Notes: generated by a model not told the origin, from the letters alone. 64,000 nt of DNA from Lumnitzera littorea (GCA_024138015.1 JAMXBB010000010.1:52886320-52950319); one strand, 5' to 3'; counted from the stretch's first letter, positions 1 to 12,300 are shown. Numbers and translations: made by a program.

Positions 1-1
1 T

Positions 2-26
2 GGGGGGGGGGGGGGGGGGGGGGGGG
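2..26. repeat. Run of 25 G residues followed by a G-rich tract
   Basis: Positions 2-26 are uninterrupted G. The next 45 bases are again G-rich with runs of 3-6 G. On the gene strand this is a C tract inside NUF2 intron 6. It could form G-quadruplexes, or be a length-uncertain homopolymer at a contig edge. Confidence 0.9.
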
Positions 27-210
27 TGGTGGGGGGTTGTGGGGGATGGGGTGGGGTGAGGGGTGAGAATCAATTTCAATGAGGAAGCATGTGTACAATC
101 ACAGGAGAGAAATAAAGTAAACTCAAGTCTAAGGCACAAAAAGGAGTCTACAAAATAGGGAAAGTAGAGTAAGCCAAACTCAAGAAGCTATGCTAAAATA
201 GCAGGAGGAG

Positions 211-509
211 GTGTCGTGTTGCCAAGTCTAACTGAATCCCATAGTTTCCAGATGCAACAAACTGAGAGCTGCAGCTGCTCTCCAGGATACAATATTAGGA
301 GTCTTAGAAAGTAAAGCGGCCATACATTTTTTGGTAGAGAAACATATGAACTACTGGAAAGTGTTGTGTTGCCAAGTCTAACTTAATCCCATGGTTTCCA
401 GATGCAACAAACTGAGGCTGCAGCCACTCTCCAGGATACAATATTAGGAGTCTTAGAAGCTACAGTGGCCATACATTTTTTGGTAGAGAAACACATGAAC
501 TACTGGAAA
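211..509. repeat. Tandem duplication of a 150-bp unit in NUF2 intron 6
   Basis: Unit 1 is 211-360 and unit 2 is 361-509. They match over nearly their whole length, differing by scattered substitutions and a two-base difference near the middle. Both hold a stretch reading TTTCCAGATGCAACAAACTG. Neither contains an exon. Confidence 0.9.
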
Positions 510-605
510 TTTATTGTCTCCAACAAATGAAAAATCTATGAAATCTTCACTTATGAACTCAAATAAGCAATTAGGCTACAAACCAAAGAAAAAGAAAAAA
601 TTTAC

Positions 606-3600
606 CTTGGTGTAAAGGTCAATAATGCCATTCTTGTCATCAAAGGACTGCTTCACTAGTTTTTCAGCATTCTTGGCTTCTTCACGAGCTAACTTCTTCT
701 CATCCAATGCCCTCTTTAAGCATTTAAAGAAAATTTAACTTAATAAACCATTACTAATATGCTGCAAATTATCAACAGCAAGATATCAGAAACAACGCTC
801 AATACACATCCAAATTCAAAACAAAATGATTTCTAGAAATTCATCAAATTTGCTCCATTGAGCTAAATTCTTTTTCAATCATTAAATTTCGACCCAAAAA
901 TAAGCAGCGAATTGTTCTACACAAGACCACCAAGGAATGGAGAACTAATTGATATTATAGATGAACATAACAGAAACTGACAAAAGATTTGAGTAAAATA
1001 TCTGATGAAAAATCTTGAATTGGACCTTTATGAATCAGGCAGTGAAACAGATTTCCATCCTAATAAATCAGACGAACCACAGAATGTGTCCCGCTGTAAT
1101 GGAAGTTTGAACACCTATCTGACTACAGAAGGTAAAAAAACCTTAAAATACGTTGCCAATATGATCAATGGAACATCACATGTACGATATTAAACTGTCA
1201 AAAAAATAGAGAACAGAAATACCACCTGCAGCTTGTCAGGAGATTGAACAATTTTTGAGCGCAAATCTCTATTTTCTTGAACACTTTGAACGAGGCCGAA
1301 CTCTACACTAGAAATCTACATGGCACAAACCCAAAAAAATAAATCAAAAAGAAAGGCCAATAATCAATCTTTGGCACCAAGTATGTGATAATAGAATGTT
1401 AAGAAAATACCCAGAAAAAACTAGGTAGGAATAGTACTATTTCCCATTAAAAAAATTTTAAAAAAAATCACTTTCTTAACAATGACCTTGCTATAGGAGT
1501 ACAAACAAAGAAATGAAAAGAGAAAGAAGAAAGTTAAAAAACCAGAAAAACCTGTGTCAATCATGAACGAGCTAATTAAAGGCAAAAAACAAGGTCAAAG
1601 CACTACATTATAGCATAAAGAGGCCACACACCTTAGTGTTGAAAGGCACAGGTGTTTGTAACAATTCCTTACAAGAAAGGACAATGCACCTATGTGAAAT
1701 TTTGTACAAAACATAGATAAAACTCCAGCAATGGTCAAAAGACCTGTAGATGTACATTAATTCAAATGCCCTTGTTAACATTGGGACTATGACATCTAAA
1801 GTACTTTAACAAAATACTTATGAATGATGGATTTAATATTTTCTCGATAATAAAGGGTTTAACTTAGATCGATACAGATACATCTCAGCCAACAATGCAT
1901 GGAAAACAGTTCAGAAGGTAACCTTCTAGCTTAGAAAGGTTACTTTCTAACATAGAGTAGCCTGATCTGTTTGGTCACAACAGGAGCCTACTCTATCAGT
2001 TCATCTTAGGGGATGAAATTTAAAAGGATAACCAGCTATGAGAACAACAACAGCATTCTAAGTTTAAAGCAAGATTTCTTGAATTGTTAATATAAGATAC
2101 AGATATACAAGGGCAGCAGACTAAAGAAATTGTTCAAAGAATAATACCGTTTTAGATAACCTTTTCTTCAGAAAATTAGAACTGCTTCCAAATCCTTTTT
2201 TTTACATGGTCCAAGTTAAGGGAAAGACCAAGGAGACATGGGCTTTATGTTGCTGAAGCCAAACTAAGCAAACTTAAGAATAGTCATGAACCGCATGTAT
2301 ATGGGGAATATGCAATAAAAGGATAAAGAGAAGACACTCCATGGAACAACAGTTCCACATTAAGAGAAATTCTATCTCATATCCCGTTAAAGAAATACAA
2401 CAATACATGCTCTAGTAATATCACTAAGGAGGCCTGCTAGACCTAGACTTAAAGAAATATCAAAATGAAAAAAAGCCTTTCATCAACGTACAAACTGAAA
2501 AAGGAACCAAAGATTTACAAAACACTGAGAACATGCTAAACTAAACAAGGAAACAAACAAACATAAACCAGGCAAAACCAAAAAGCCATGGTCTAGTCTG
2601 TTTCTCAGCTAATGGGGGGATGGGTTGGGGGGGTGTGGAACAAATATCACTAGAGAGGCCTGCTAAAATATCAAAATGGAGAAAAAACCAGCTTAGCAAA
2701 CAGCAACCAAGCAAACCAAAAAGCCTTGGTCAAGTCTGTTTCTTAGTTAATCAACTTCGGGGAAAAGGAAGCGTCCTTTACATAGTAAAAGACCATTATA
2801 GAGCCCCTTGCTTGTAGATGCATATGATCTGACATTTAATAACTAAAGTTCAGATTCAAAAAGACATCATAAACAAGGAGCTTAAAGTGTCTTATCCACC
2901 AGAAAGACGCATGTACAAACTTTAAGCGTTTTTATGAACATTTTCTGGACAATTATGGAAGAAAAAGAGAATTACAAAAAACAGGTTTACGAACTTTTGT
3001 GCTAAGTTTTGAACTACAAAGTCAATGTATGAACAAATAAGTATATTAGAAAATTTAAGAATGATAATGTGATTTTGAGGATAATTATTGGGCAATTTTC
3101 ACTAACGTTTCATAACAAAGTCAATGTCACCAAGCTTTAAAACAGTTAACCTTTTAAAATCATATTAAAGTATGGGAAAATTATGAATGGAAGAAACATA
3201 ACACAGCTTCAAAGGAAACTGGAAAATCTAGGAGACATTCATGACATTGTGGATATTGACGAAATGTAAGGGTCGATTAAGAGTGAAAATATATAAGTTT
3301 GTAAAATTAAGAGCAATTATGAATGTGTGCAAAAAATACAAAACTTAAAAGACGTTCACAACCTACATGGATTATTACGAAAAATATAGAAGAGTTACAA
3401 CAAATAAAATAATTACAGAAATAAAGGACATTACTGAAATAAAAAGGAAATTGATTAGAGGTAAATTATGAAATTTAGAGGATTATTTTGATACTGATGT
3501 AGAGTTCCAAAGCTCATAGGATAGGCATAAAAAAGGGGGAAAAAGAAGGTTTGTCAATAGTACAAAGTGTAAAAGGTTATTTACAAGCTTCAGTACAATT

Positions 3601-5366
3601 ATGAAGTTTGGAAAGTTACAAACTTCAACAGAAAGTTGCAAACATCGCACATGTCCATCCCAGTGAGTGAATTTTAGAAACTCCAGTGATAACTGTATGA
3701 TTGACTGAACAGAATGATTATGGATTAAACCTAACCTTAAATGTAGTTGTAGTTCTTTGCCCCTCTAAGCATTCTGTGCTTCCTATATTATTAATTTGGG
3801 TCAATTTATGTTTCATAAGCAGTTAGCCTGAAAATTTAAACAAGTCGAGAGGATAATGTCATGCCATTACTTAGGATGTTACTTAGTCACCTCACATAAT
3901 GAGTATCTTACCTTTTCATCCATCTCAGCACCCTCCTCCTTCAATTTTCTGTACGTAGTCCTGAGGGACACTTGATGATTGTTTAGTTCTGCTATTGTCT
4001 GGCGCAATTCTTTAAGTTTAGCATCCACTTCTTGAACAAAAGGTAACTCCCTTTCTCTTGCTTCTTTAATTTCATCCATCTCTACATTCAACTGTAAGAA
4101 AAATAAGGAAAAAACTGCAAAATAGACGTCCATACTATGCCAAAGAACATCTTCTCCATAATGTTGCAAGTACCTGAGATATCTTAATCTCCCATTCTTT
4201 TTGCTTCTCATCAAGAAGGTTTATCTCCTCCATGATCGGTGTTAAAAGATTCAATTTGTTGTGTCTGTCCGAAAAGAAAACTCCACTGATGTCAATGTTT
4301 GAATATTTCTCACAGATTATAAAACCCACAATTGTGATGATCATGACATCATGATCAAAGACTAGAAAAGAGAACAAACACTCCTATATAGATATTGCAG
4401 TATGCTAGTGATGCGGCTCGACCGGGACACCTAGCAGGAAACAACATTCTGTGGTAGCAGCGATGAAAAGTTGAAAAGCAATCAAAGCTAGAGGAAAATG
4501 CAACATAACAAAGTGGCCCTAATGCCTCATAATGGTTCTGTCATGGTCATTTTCTTTCGCCAGATATTCCTGCCAATCCCAACTTCTAGAGAAAGTATTG
4601 TATTTAAGGAGCAAGACTGATACGATTCTGATTCCCCGTTCATTTTCTACTGACGGCCTCGGCCATTGAAACCAAAGCATTTTCATCTTGGTTATCCAAA
4701 TCTTCTACTTGTACGGACCACGGACCCGCAATCACTCAGATTATTATCCAAAGGACCATTAATTGACACGCATAAACAGGAAACGAAATATACACGATAC
4801 CAAACATATATGCACTTTTTTTCGAAAACTTTAAATTTCACGGAAGTGTTTATACGAACTCCAACAATAAGAAAATTGCAGCAAGTCTTACTTGTGGAAA
4901 CAGAAATTAAGAATAGCACTGACGAAAATCTCGGTGCGTTCAGCATCGGGCCTGCTGAGATCTTTGAGAGTAAATTTCTTAGGGCATTCGAGAGAAGCGA
5001 TGACCTCTTTGAGCCTGGCGTAGAGATTGATACGGCGCACTGAGTCAACGTGTAAGTCCGGGTTCTCCAAATACTCCAATGCAGCGAACTCCATTTGCCC
5101 ATCTTCCCTGTAGCCAATTGTGTTGGGGGATTAGGGTCTGGAGAATAGTAACAAGCAAGCAAGCGAATAAGTGAGGAATTAAGCAAGTAAAAGAATAACT
5201 CGTTGAAAGAATCAAGGTGGATCAAGAGTTGAGTGTAGAGATTGCTAATGACATCAGGTTTGGGATCGGCGAGGTCGTGATCGGAAATATCAGTGACAAT
5301 TTGCGATTCCTCTAGAAATGAAAGGATATCTCTGCGGCTTAACCTCGGATACTCGAATCGCGACAT
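606..5366 (-). CDS. NUF2: Kinetochore protein NUF2, 5' part of gene (exons 1-6; 3' end outside window)
   Basis: NUF2 is a subunit of the NDC80 complex, which links the outer kinetochore to spindle microtubules. Six exons on the minus strand, all with GT donors and AG acceptors, join in one frame of 284 codons: 5366-5200, 5107-4892, 4264-4174, 4091-3912, 1315-1226 and 713-606. Residues 1 to about 128 form the calponin-homology head, starting MSRFEYPRLSRRDI. The rest is coiled coil with family-typical stretches such as ELNNHQVSLRTTYRKL and IVQSPDKLQ. The start at 5366 is chosen because the open frame upstream has no ATG and homologues begin at this point. Plant NUF2 is about 440 residues, so roughly 150 C-terminal residues lie left of the window. 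Intron 4 is long (2.6 kb). No stops or frameshifts were seen, so the gene is probably functional. Family recognition is from memory of plant NUF2; the splice frame is seen directly. Confidence 0.93.
2416..2750. repeat. Imperfect direct repeat in NUF2 intron 4
   Basis: A segment beginning TAATATCACTAAGGAGGCC (2416) and ending TAGTCTGTTTCTCAGCTAAT (about 2612) recurs at 2640-2750 in shorter form: the same opening, then the AAGCC..GGT..AGTCTGTTTCT ending. The second copy lacks an internal piece. Confidence 0.65.
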
Positions 5367-5498
5367 TGATTTGCCCTTGCTTTCTCTGAGTAACGGATGG
5401 ACGCTAGTATAGAGTTGCTTGTATGGAGTGATGCTATCTATCTCAAATTTCAAAAGCCACGGAGCTTCTTGGGTCTTGAACCATTCTGTTTGGAAATG

Positions 5499-5507
5499 TT
5501 TCCCGCC
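5499..5507 (-). promoter_or_regulatory. E2F-type site upstream of NUF2
   Basis: TTTCCCGCC on the plus strand (GGCGGGAAA on the gene strand) lies about 135 bp upstream of the NUF2 ATG. It fits the E2F consensus TTTSSCGC. E2F sites are common in plant cell-cycle promoters, so S/G2-linked expression of this kinetochore gene is a reasonable inference. No clear TATA box was placed. Confidence 0.6.
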
Positions 5508-5829
5508 CAAACATTCGAGTGATTATTGATAATAAATGTTTTTTCAATCCGACCCCCGTTTGTATATATCTGTTCGCTGTCAATCTTAACAGTGAAAGGG
5601 GCACCGCACGGATTCGTGGAGATTAAAATAACAAAAAATATATATATTTAATAAAGTAAACAGAACTTTAAATAATCGTTTTTCTTAAAATTATATATTT
5701 ACCCTATATTTATTATTATTTAACAAAACAACTAAAAATAAAATAAACTATTAAAATTATAATTAATGGATAAATATATTTACTTACTCTTTTTCTCATT
5801 CTTCATTTCTCTACTCTCTTCAACTTTTT

Positions 5830-5952
5830 TCACTCTCTCATTTTTCCACACTTTACCACTAACTGCATTTATGTCTCTCTTTTTTCTCTCCCACTTTTTT
5901 CACATTTTCACACTCTTCCACTAACTGTACCTACATCTCTCTTTCTCTTCAT
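5830..5952. repeat. CT-rich tandem duplication, about 62-bp unit
   Basis: CCACTAACTGCATTT at 5856 and CCACTAACTGTACC at 5918 are 62 bp apart. Each is followed by TCTCTCT and preceded by a T-rich and CACTCT-rich tract. Confidence 0.7.
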
Positions 5953-6498
5953 TTTATATTTTTTGCACACACAATGAGAGCAACTGCATCGACCACTAGT
6001 TTGTAATATGACAAATGCCTTGTAGTGTTCTAAAAATAACTTACATCTAGCATAAACGGGCAACCTATATATAGAGTTATATGCCAAGTTGCAATTCCAT
6101 TTTTTTGAAACCTACTCGTATAGCATATTATATAAGGTTATGCCAATTTTAACACTTGTATTATAAGGTACATAAGATATAAGTTTTAAGATATTTTATA
6201 TTTATTCTTAAAAATTTATTAAATAATATAATAATATATATTATGAACAAAAAGAACCTTATATTTCTTCAAACTTCTTCAAGCAATATTTGTTGTTAAA
6301 CTTTAAAAATTTATATCTCTTTTCTGATGTGTACACACCTTTATATGTTTGCTATTTAATAAAAAAGTGCCATTTAACATTCAACTTTTACGTAATGTTT
6401 GAAAATCAGCTAAAAAAAATGTATGAAGTTGAAATTTATGAAAAAATGAAAAAAATTAAAAGTTTTGTGGAGTATCTCCATACACTTTAAGTTATAAA

Positions 6499-6572
6499 GA
6501 GTATAAGTTCCATGGTAATTCTAATGTGTTATAAAGTAAGTCTTGGTCCCAAAAAATGAGGAACTTATACTC
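6499..6572. repeat. 74-bp element with perfect 13-bp inverted ends
   Basis: GAGTATAAGTTCC (6499-6511) is exactly reverse-complementary to GGAACTTATACTC (6560-6572), with a 48-base loop. It is probably part of a small inverted-repeat element (MITE-like), but no target duplication was identified. Confidence 0.7.
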
Positions 6573-7496
6573 ATAGGGGAAAAAACAAGTGAGACTTTGC
6601 CACTATACTTATTTAGCCCCATTTTTATCACACTCACTATTAATTCACTTCACTGGATAGAATATATGTGTAATGGAGTTTCAATTCATTAACAATTAAA
6701 TAGGCCCATAATGGCTATTGCAATGTTCACTTAGAAAAGACACGTTAGTAACAAACATGGAATATAATTAAATAGACCAGTCTACCTACATTTTCAGCCT
6801 TTAAATTTTTCATATGGATACTATACAGATCTATAATTTACACTACTAAAACCCTAACAAGCTGTATAGCACAAAATTCATAACCAAATCACAACTTCTT
6901 TTTCTTTATGTCCCTCTCTCCCTTCCATTTCTTCATGATTAAGAAAAAATTAGAGTTACCTTATTCAAAAATAGTGCCCATCGAACCAAAGAGATGTTAC
7001 AGACCAACTCATTCGAGTATAATTGCGCCGGTAGAGTTATAAAAGAGCTATAAGAATTAGGATTCTCAAGCAAGTCAGTAGCAGTTGGTTAAGTTGCAAT
7101 GGTTTCAATTGATGGTGTTAATGATTGGTAATGATTGGAGGGTGTTTTAATTAAAATAGATATTTATTTTGCATTCATAGGTGGTTGAGGAGTTGTTTTC
7201 AAGTAATGGATGCAATCGAAAATAGGTAGCTTAAATTAGTTAGAGTTGGTGGAGAGTTGCAGTAGTTAAGGGTACTAACGTGTTTTGGGTTGATGTTAGC
7301 TTCGGGAGTTTATTGTCTGGTAGTAAGATGAGAGGAAAGAGAAGAGGGCAATTAGGATTGTTTTTTTCCGTAAAGTTTCAATTCTTAAATTTAACCAAGG
7401 AATAACCATTCTTAATTTTTAAGAATTAAGAATTGCAATTCCATGAAGTAAACAAGATAATAGACTCTCTTTAAGACCATTCCCACCAAGTAAATA

Positions 7497-7549
7497 GGGC
7501 ATTATTTACATTCATCATAAGTATTAATATAATAGATGATGTAATGCCC
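7497..7549. repeat. Hairpin of MITE type
   Basis: GGGCATTA (7497-7504) pairs with TAATGCCC (7542-7549). Inner bases CATCAT and ATGATG extend the stem with interruptions. The base pattern recalls Tourist/Harbinger-like MITEs, but the ends and target duplication are not resolved. Confidence 0.45.
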
Positions 7550-8349
7550 CACTTCTCCACACGCTGTAAACCAATTGTCAGCTTAACTCTCAAATATTGT
7601 TAAAACTTTTGTTTATAATATAACAAATCACAATGAATAACCTTTACATCAATGATTCATCTTCAAAGTATCACAATTCACTTGCCTTTACAGTACTTAA
7701 TCCAACTAAAAGCTATTCTTTTACATTTAAAACCCTTATGTTGAAAATCTATAATGCAACACGACGATCTTTTTATAGAGCAACAACCAAGCTCTACATA
7801 CAAAAAAATCTCGTAACTACTTGCTTTCATTTACCCAACCCATCTTTTAGATCTATACTTGCTTCATCTTAGGTACCTAAGGTTAGATTAACTAACCCTT
7901 CAACTTGGGTTTTAAGTCAAGCAAGTACAAAACTAAAACTATCACAGGATAAGAATAACCATAGATACACTAGACAACAACTATGAACAATTACTCCTAT
8001 AATTATTATCCTAGCATCTACGATCAACCAGCATATTTGAGTATAAAGTTGATAGCAAACAAGCATGCAATCATTTATGTATCATACGAATGCCATGCTA
8101 ATACACATGACATGCACTAATATTAGTATCCTGGTCTAATCTAGCTTCTCATCTAGTTGGTTGACACAATCCAAGCATTTGGACAAGTAATTTAAGAACC
8201 TAGCCAAAAGCTCAGCCTAGTTGACCACTTTAATGGTCAAAATTTATTGAGCAATGCAACTTTATATGCTCAAAAACCCAACCTAACAAAATCTTAATTT
8301 TAAAAAGGCTAAATAATAGGTCATTTTCATGTCATGCCATATGTGTAAT

Positions 8350-9107
8350 TGTAGAGGGTTATTTTAATAATTGAGCCTTTAACCCAATTTAATGCCATGG
8401 ACCTATATTTTAAGTAGTGACAGAGTTTGGGAAATCGAGCTGTTTAAGGATGTTTTAGGAAAATTTAACTTAGTAGGCTCAAAATGAAGATCGCCAGACT
8501 AGATTTTCCGCTCTCAACCTCACTCAATTATCTTATATGTGAAAAGTAGACTTGGAAATAAACCTTTTAGGCTTATATAGGCATCATTTGGTCTTATTAG
8601 GCCTTAAGGAGGCTCAGTTGGTCTTTAAGCTTAATTATAATAATAATGGGCTTTCTTTAGCTACCATAAGCCTTAAGCATACTTAAGTCGATATCCAAGC
8701 CTATAAAGGCTAAAGGGGAGGATAAGCTTTAACAAATGAACTCAATCTCAACCGTCCATCTTAAAGCCATTCGATGGATAAGATTAATCTCCAAATTCTA
8801 TAACTAGGAGGTTTCTTTTCTTATTTGATTCATTTAGAACATTAGCAGATAAACGCCAAAGGTCTATTGAAACCACTTCAGGAAAGATCAAACAAACAAT
8901 TCATCGAGAACTAAACAAGCAATTCAATCAAGAACGCTAAGCTCGATCCACTGTCGCAAGCACATATTCAGGATACCGAATTTGCCTGTCATTCCTCCTA
9001 CACTTCTTAATGACATTCCTCTATGTGTTATCAACTCAAAATGTCTCTTAGGTTAACCGTCATGCCTGTCGCACGTGATCAACCAATTACAATAACCCTG
9101 CCGCACA
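8350..9107 (+). repeat. Left LTR of the large retroelement
   Basis: It begins TGTAGAGGG and ends CGCACA, and aligns along its length with 30562-31328. The likely promoter box here is TATAACTA (about 8799), degraded relative to TATAAATA in the right LTR. Homology covers landmarks such as CCTTTAACCCAATTTAATGC. Confidence 0.82.
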
Positions 9108-9110
9108 TTA

Positions 9111-9130
9111 TTTGGCAACTTCACTAAGGA
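9111..9130 (+). other. Probable primer-binding site of the large retroelement
   Basis: TTTGGCAACTTCACTAAGGA starts three bases after the LTR. It resembles the TTGGCGACTC-type site (tRNA-Arg) of plant Tat/Ogre elements, with the differences all being C-to-T or G-to-A changes. Confidence 0.5.
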
Positions 9131-9255
9131 AGGAGAGACTTTACAGAATGGCAGTAGCATATAAGAAGAGTAGAAATGATGGGTACATTCAGGAATACGA
9201 GAACCAACATGAGAAGGTTAAGTAAACCCAAGTAATGTAAGATACCAATGCACTA

Positions 9256-9971
9256 ATGATTATGCAAGCACCGAGAATCATGCAAGCACCTAGAAACGTG
9301 CAAGCGCCTGGAACCATGCAAAGACCTAGTGCTGTTCAAGTATATGGGGTTATGCAAGCACTCGGAATTATGCAATCGACCGCTACTAATGATTCACCTG
9401 TATTGACCGCAATACAAGAGAATACCCATGTAATGAACCAGCTCTTTACTAATTTCATGCAATTCTTGCCATACATGGCAACTACAATTACTACAAACAC
9501 TAGTACATTACTTGGTATGACTTTACCAATGTCAGCTATAACAACTACCTCATCGGCAAACAATACTACATTACCTAAGGTGAGCTTATAAGCACCTACT
9601 GGTGCATCCTTCAGGATGGTTATATCTGTACTAAGTGTACAATCTTGCTATCACCCTAAAAGATACTCAACAACATAAACAAATTGACTCAGCCCCCATA
9701 GAAGGTGAAGGAGGACAACAAGAGAATCTTACGAACTTACTGCAACACTCGACCCCGACACATCAAACACTTGTAGTTGAGGAAACAAAGGCCTACCTTG
9801 GAAGGTCCTCCTCTTTAAGGTAAAACCTACAACTGCTAACGACTAGCATGGTTGCACTCTATAACCTTACACCAACGATCCAAGCAATAGCCAATCTTAC
9901 ACTTGTTGCTTCATCTTATGTAATGAAGGAAGACGTAAAGAAGTACATGAGCAAATGCAAGTAGCACCTTC
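9256..9971 (+). pseudogene. gag remnant of the large retroelement, 5' part
   Basis: Decayed start of the structural (capsid) polyprotein. The first part is low-complexity with repeated MQAP motifs (MQAPRIMQAPRNVQAPGTMQ), followed by a Thr/Asn-rich stretch, then several frame breaks. The segment ends at the CCTTC duplication where another retroelement is inserted. Its last frame continues directly in the right-hand piece at 16187. I infer a gag role from this continuity, because the repeat-rich N-terminus is not diagnostic by itself. Confidence 0.6.
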
Positions 9972-10821
9972 TAATGGGAATCAAGCTACCAAATCCCTGA
10001 CCCACAGCCGAGCTCGAGGATTAAAGAGACTAACATGACAAATCCTTCTATTCCAACTGACCCCTGCCAAAGTCGAATAGTTCCTTACCAAGTCACCCTT
10101 CATGTTGAGCCGTATGACTGCCCATCTTTCTGTAGTGTGTCGAATTGAAAATTATTCACTCACACCCAAACTGATCAATTACTAGGCATCCTCCTTGCCG
10201 AGAAGCCGAGAAAAAGAAACCTTGGATTGACTAAGCCATCCTTACTTAGACAAGCCTGCCGTTCGTACTTTTTTGTCCGCATCTTCTAACAACCTCGCTA
10301 ATGTAACATCACCACGTATACAGTATCATGTGTAAAATCTATTGCACCAATGATTATTTTTCTTGTATATTTATTTTTATCATTTTTGTATCTTGTACAT
10401 TGCTTTCTTAGGAAATACCCTCTTTTTTTTTCCTTTTTAAGTAAGTTACCCTAACTTATGGGTATAAATACCCTTATACTTGTAGCTGTAAAGTATTGGA
10501 TTATCCTTAATACACTCGAGTATTTTCTCCTTGTGTGAACACTCTATTTACTCTCGACATCACTCTTATCTTAACCTTTGAGTAAAGCTAGGTAGTGAGT
10601 AACCTCACAGAATCGATTCGTACGTCGTATCAAATTATGTCGTAAGTCTTCGGAAGTTTCATTGGTGTGTCATATCCTCTGGAGTTGTTCGTAGGTTTTG
10701 TTTACCTCCCATTCATCATTCATTCCTTTCGCACTTTCTTCCATTAGTTCTTTTGAGTTTTTTGCAAGCTTGGACCCATTTAGTGACCGTCCCTGTCTAT
10801 TCTTGGTCACGGTTCACACCA
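9972..10821 (+). repeat. 5' LTR of the nested Ty3/gypsy element (850 bp)
   Basis: It begins TAATGGGAATC (original TG changed to TA) and ends CACACCA. A TATAAATA box lies at 10463-10470 in a segment missing from the 3' LTR. It aligns with 15415-16181 apart from deletions in that copy. Confidence 0.9.
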
Positions 10822-10824
10822 TCA

Positions 10825-10838
10825 TGGTATAAGAGTGG
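10825..10838 (+). other. Primer-binding site of the nested Ty3/gypsy element
   Basis: TGGTATAAGAGTGG begins three bases after the LTR. It resembles TGGTATCAGAGC, the complement of the initiator tRNA-Met 3' end, with changes. Confidence 0.75.
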
Positions 10839-10993
10839 AGGTTTTGTTTGAGTTGACATGTGTTTTTGAAGTTCTGTTATACTCTATTTTGCGTGTGTGA
10901 AACAAAAGTAAGTTACTGTGTTCATTTGAGCGTTATTTTGTTAACTGTTAATTTCTTGAAGTGTTTATTTGAGCTTTGGATTTATGAGGAAAA

Positions 10994-12100
10994 ATGACTA
11001 ACCTGAGTATGAATATTGGTATTAGCAATGACAGTGGAATTGTCCACCATGGATAACAGTCTCAAGGAACCCTAAGAAGCACTAATGAGAGACTTGATGA
11101 GAGAGCTAACCTCTTGGTGGATTTAACCTAAGCTGTTCATACGTTATCTTGCTAACCCACTAAAGTCGCACAAAACACTCCGCAAGTTGCTCAACCTGTT
11201 AAAGGTCAAAACCTAGCTCGACCCGTTCGAGGTAGAGGAGTAGGCAGATGAGTAAGGAGAAGGATTGATTTCGTAGACATGGAAGAAGAGTATTTTGAAG
11301 AAAAGCGTATACGAGTTCTCAGAGCATTCAACCATGTAAAGCTTCGAATTCTGTGTTTTAATGGATTTAGGAATGCTGATGAATATCTGGAATGGGAAGA
11401 GAAGGTGGAGTGTATGTTTGATTACTATCAGTATGAGAATTATGAGAAGCTGAGAACTGCTACTGTTGAGTTCTCTGGATATGCCGCCACGTGGTGGAAG
11501 AATTTTCAGGCTATGAGGAGATGAGAAGGATACCAAAAGATTAATACTTGGCTGGAGATTAAGAGAATGCTAAAAAACAGATTTATACCGGAAACCAATC
11601 TTCAAGATACTTTCACTCGGCTTTAGGAGCTGAGATAAGGGGGCCAAATTGTTGATAAGTATGTTCAAGAATTTCAAATGCTTATGATATGCTATGAAGT
11701 AGAGGAATCCCCAACTCGAACAGTCTCAAGATTCGTTACTAGGTTGAGAAGAGACGTTTGAGATATTGTAGAGCTACAACAATTTGATACAATAGATGAA
11801 GCTATTAGGATTGTCCAACTAGTATAAAGGCAAAGAAGGAGCCAACTAATGGCCAGAGTGCCTACTAGCTGACCTGGACAGACAAGTAATCGGGTTTAAT
11901 CGAGTACAAAGCTAAGTAGAAAGATTGATGTCCGAGCCAAGTAGAAAGGCCGACCTAATGGTGAAGTGCCAACCCAAACTTATGAGAAGGGGCAAGGGTC
12001 TAGAAGGAAGATGAACCAAATCAAATGTTTCAACTGCCAAGAATTTGGACATATGGCTGCTCAGTGCCCGAACCGAAGAACAATGGTCATCAAGGGGGAT
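10994..12100 (+). pseudogene. gag pseudogene with zinc knuckle (Ty3/gypsy)
   Basis: Capsid-nucleocapsid region. A retrotransposon-gag domain is readable at 11279-11524 (for example NADEYLEWEEKVECMF and ATWWKNF). It continues after in-frame stops with a segment reading KNRFIPETNLQDTFTRL. A CCHC zinc knuckle C-X2-C-X4-H-X4-C is intact at 12026-12067 (CFNCQEFGHMAAQC). The frame has many stops, most explained by C-to-T or G-to-A changes in Gln, Arg or Trp codons. Start 10994 is the first ATG after the primer site. Not expected to be translated through. Confidence 0.88.
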
Positions 12101-12300
12101 GTCTCGAACCTAGAAGTAGAAAGTACGAATAAAGAACTCGAGGAGGACGAGGTCCCTACCGAGAAAGAGAATGCCAAAAAAGAGCTGATTGAAGAGGACG
12201 TATATACTGAGGACTTGGATAAGTTACTCGTGGTTGTCCGACACAATATAAACATAGAACCCCTACGAGAGGAAAAGCAGAGAGAGAATTTGTTCCATAC

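Larger units (their letters stand above)
5521..8344. other. Intergenic AT-rich region between NUF2 and the large retroelement
   Basis: No convincing coding sequence was found. The stretch holds a CT-rich tandem duplication (5830-5952), two short hairpins listed separately, and AT-rich tracts at 5640-5770 and 6170-6260. From about 7870 to 8344 it resembles the sequence right of the retroelement (from 31334) in base composition, as expected for two sides of one insertion site. Confidence 0.6.

Noticed and set aside
4666..5043. 125-codon open frame on the plus strand
   Set aside because: It lies antisense to NUF2 exon 2 and intron 2; the spliced minus-strand frame explains the sequence.
5367..5510. 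In-frame extension upstream of the NUF2 start
   Set aside because: The 48 extra codons have no ATG and overlap the E2F site; homologues start at MSRFEYPRL.
8337..8343. Left LTR of the large element starting at TGTGTAAT (8342)
   Set aside because: That choice gives no matching target duplication; starting at 8350 yields GTAAT on both sides and puts the right LTR next to a purine tract.
9967..9976. An LTR start at the first TGGG of each LTR of the nested Ty3 element
   Set aside because: With LTR starts at 9972 and 15415 the flanks give a perfect 5-bp CCTTC duplication and a purine tract; starting at TGGG gives neither.
11213..11536. 107-codon open frame on the minus strand
   Set aside because: Shadow of the Ty3/gypsy gag domain.
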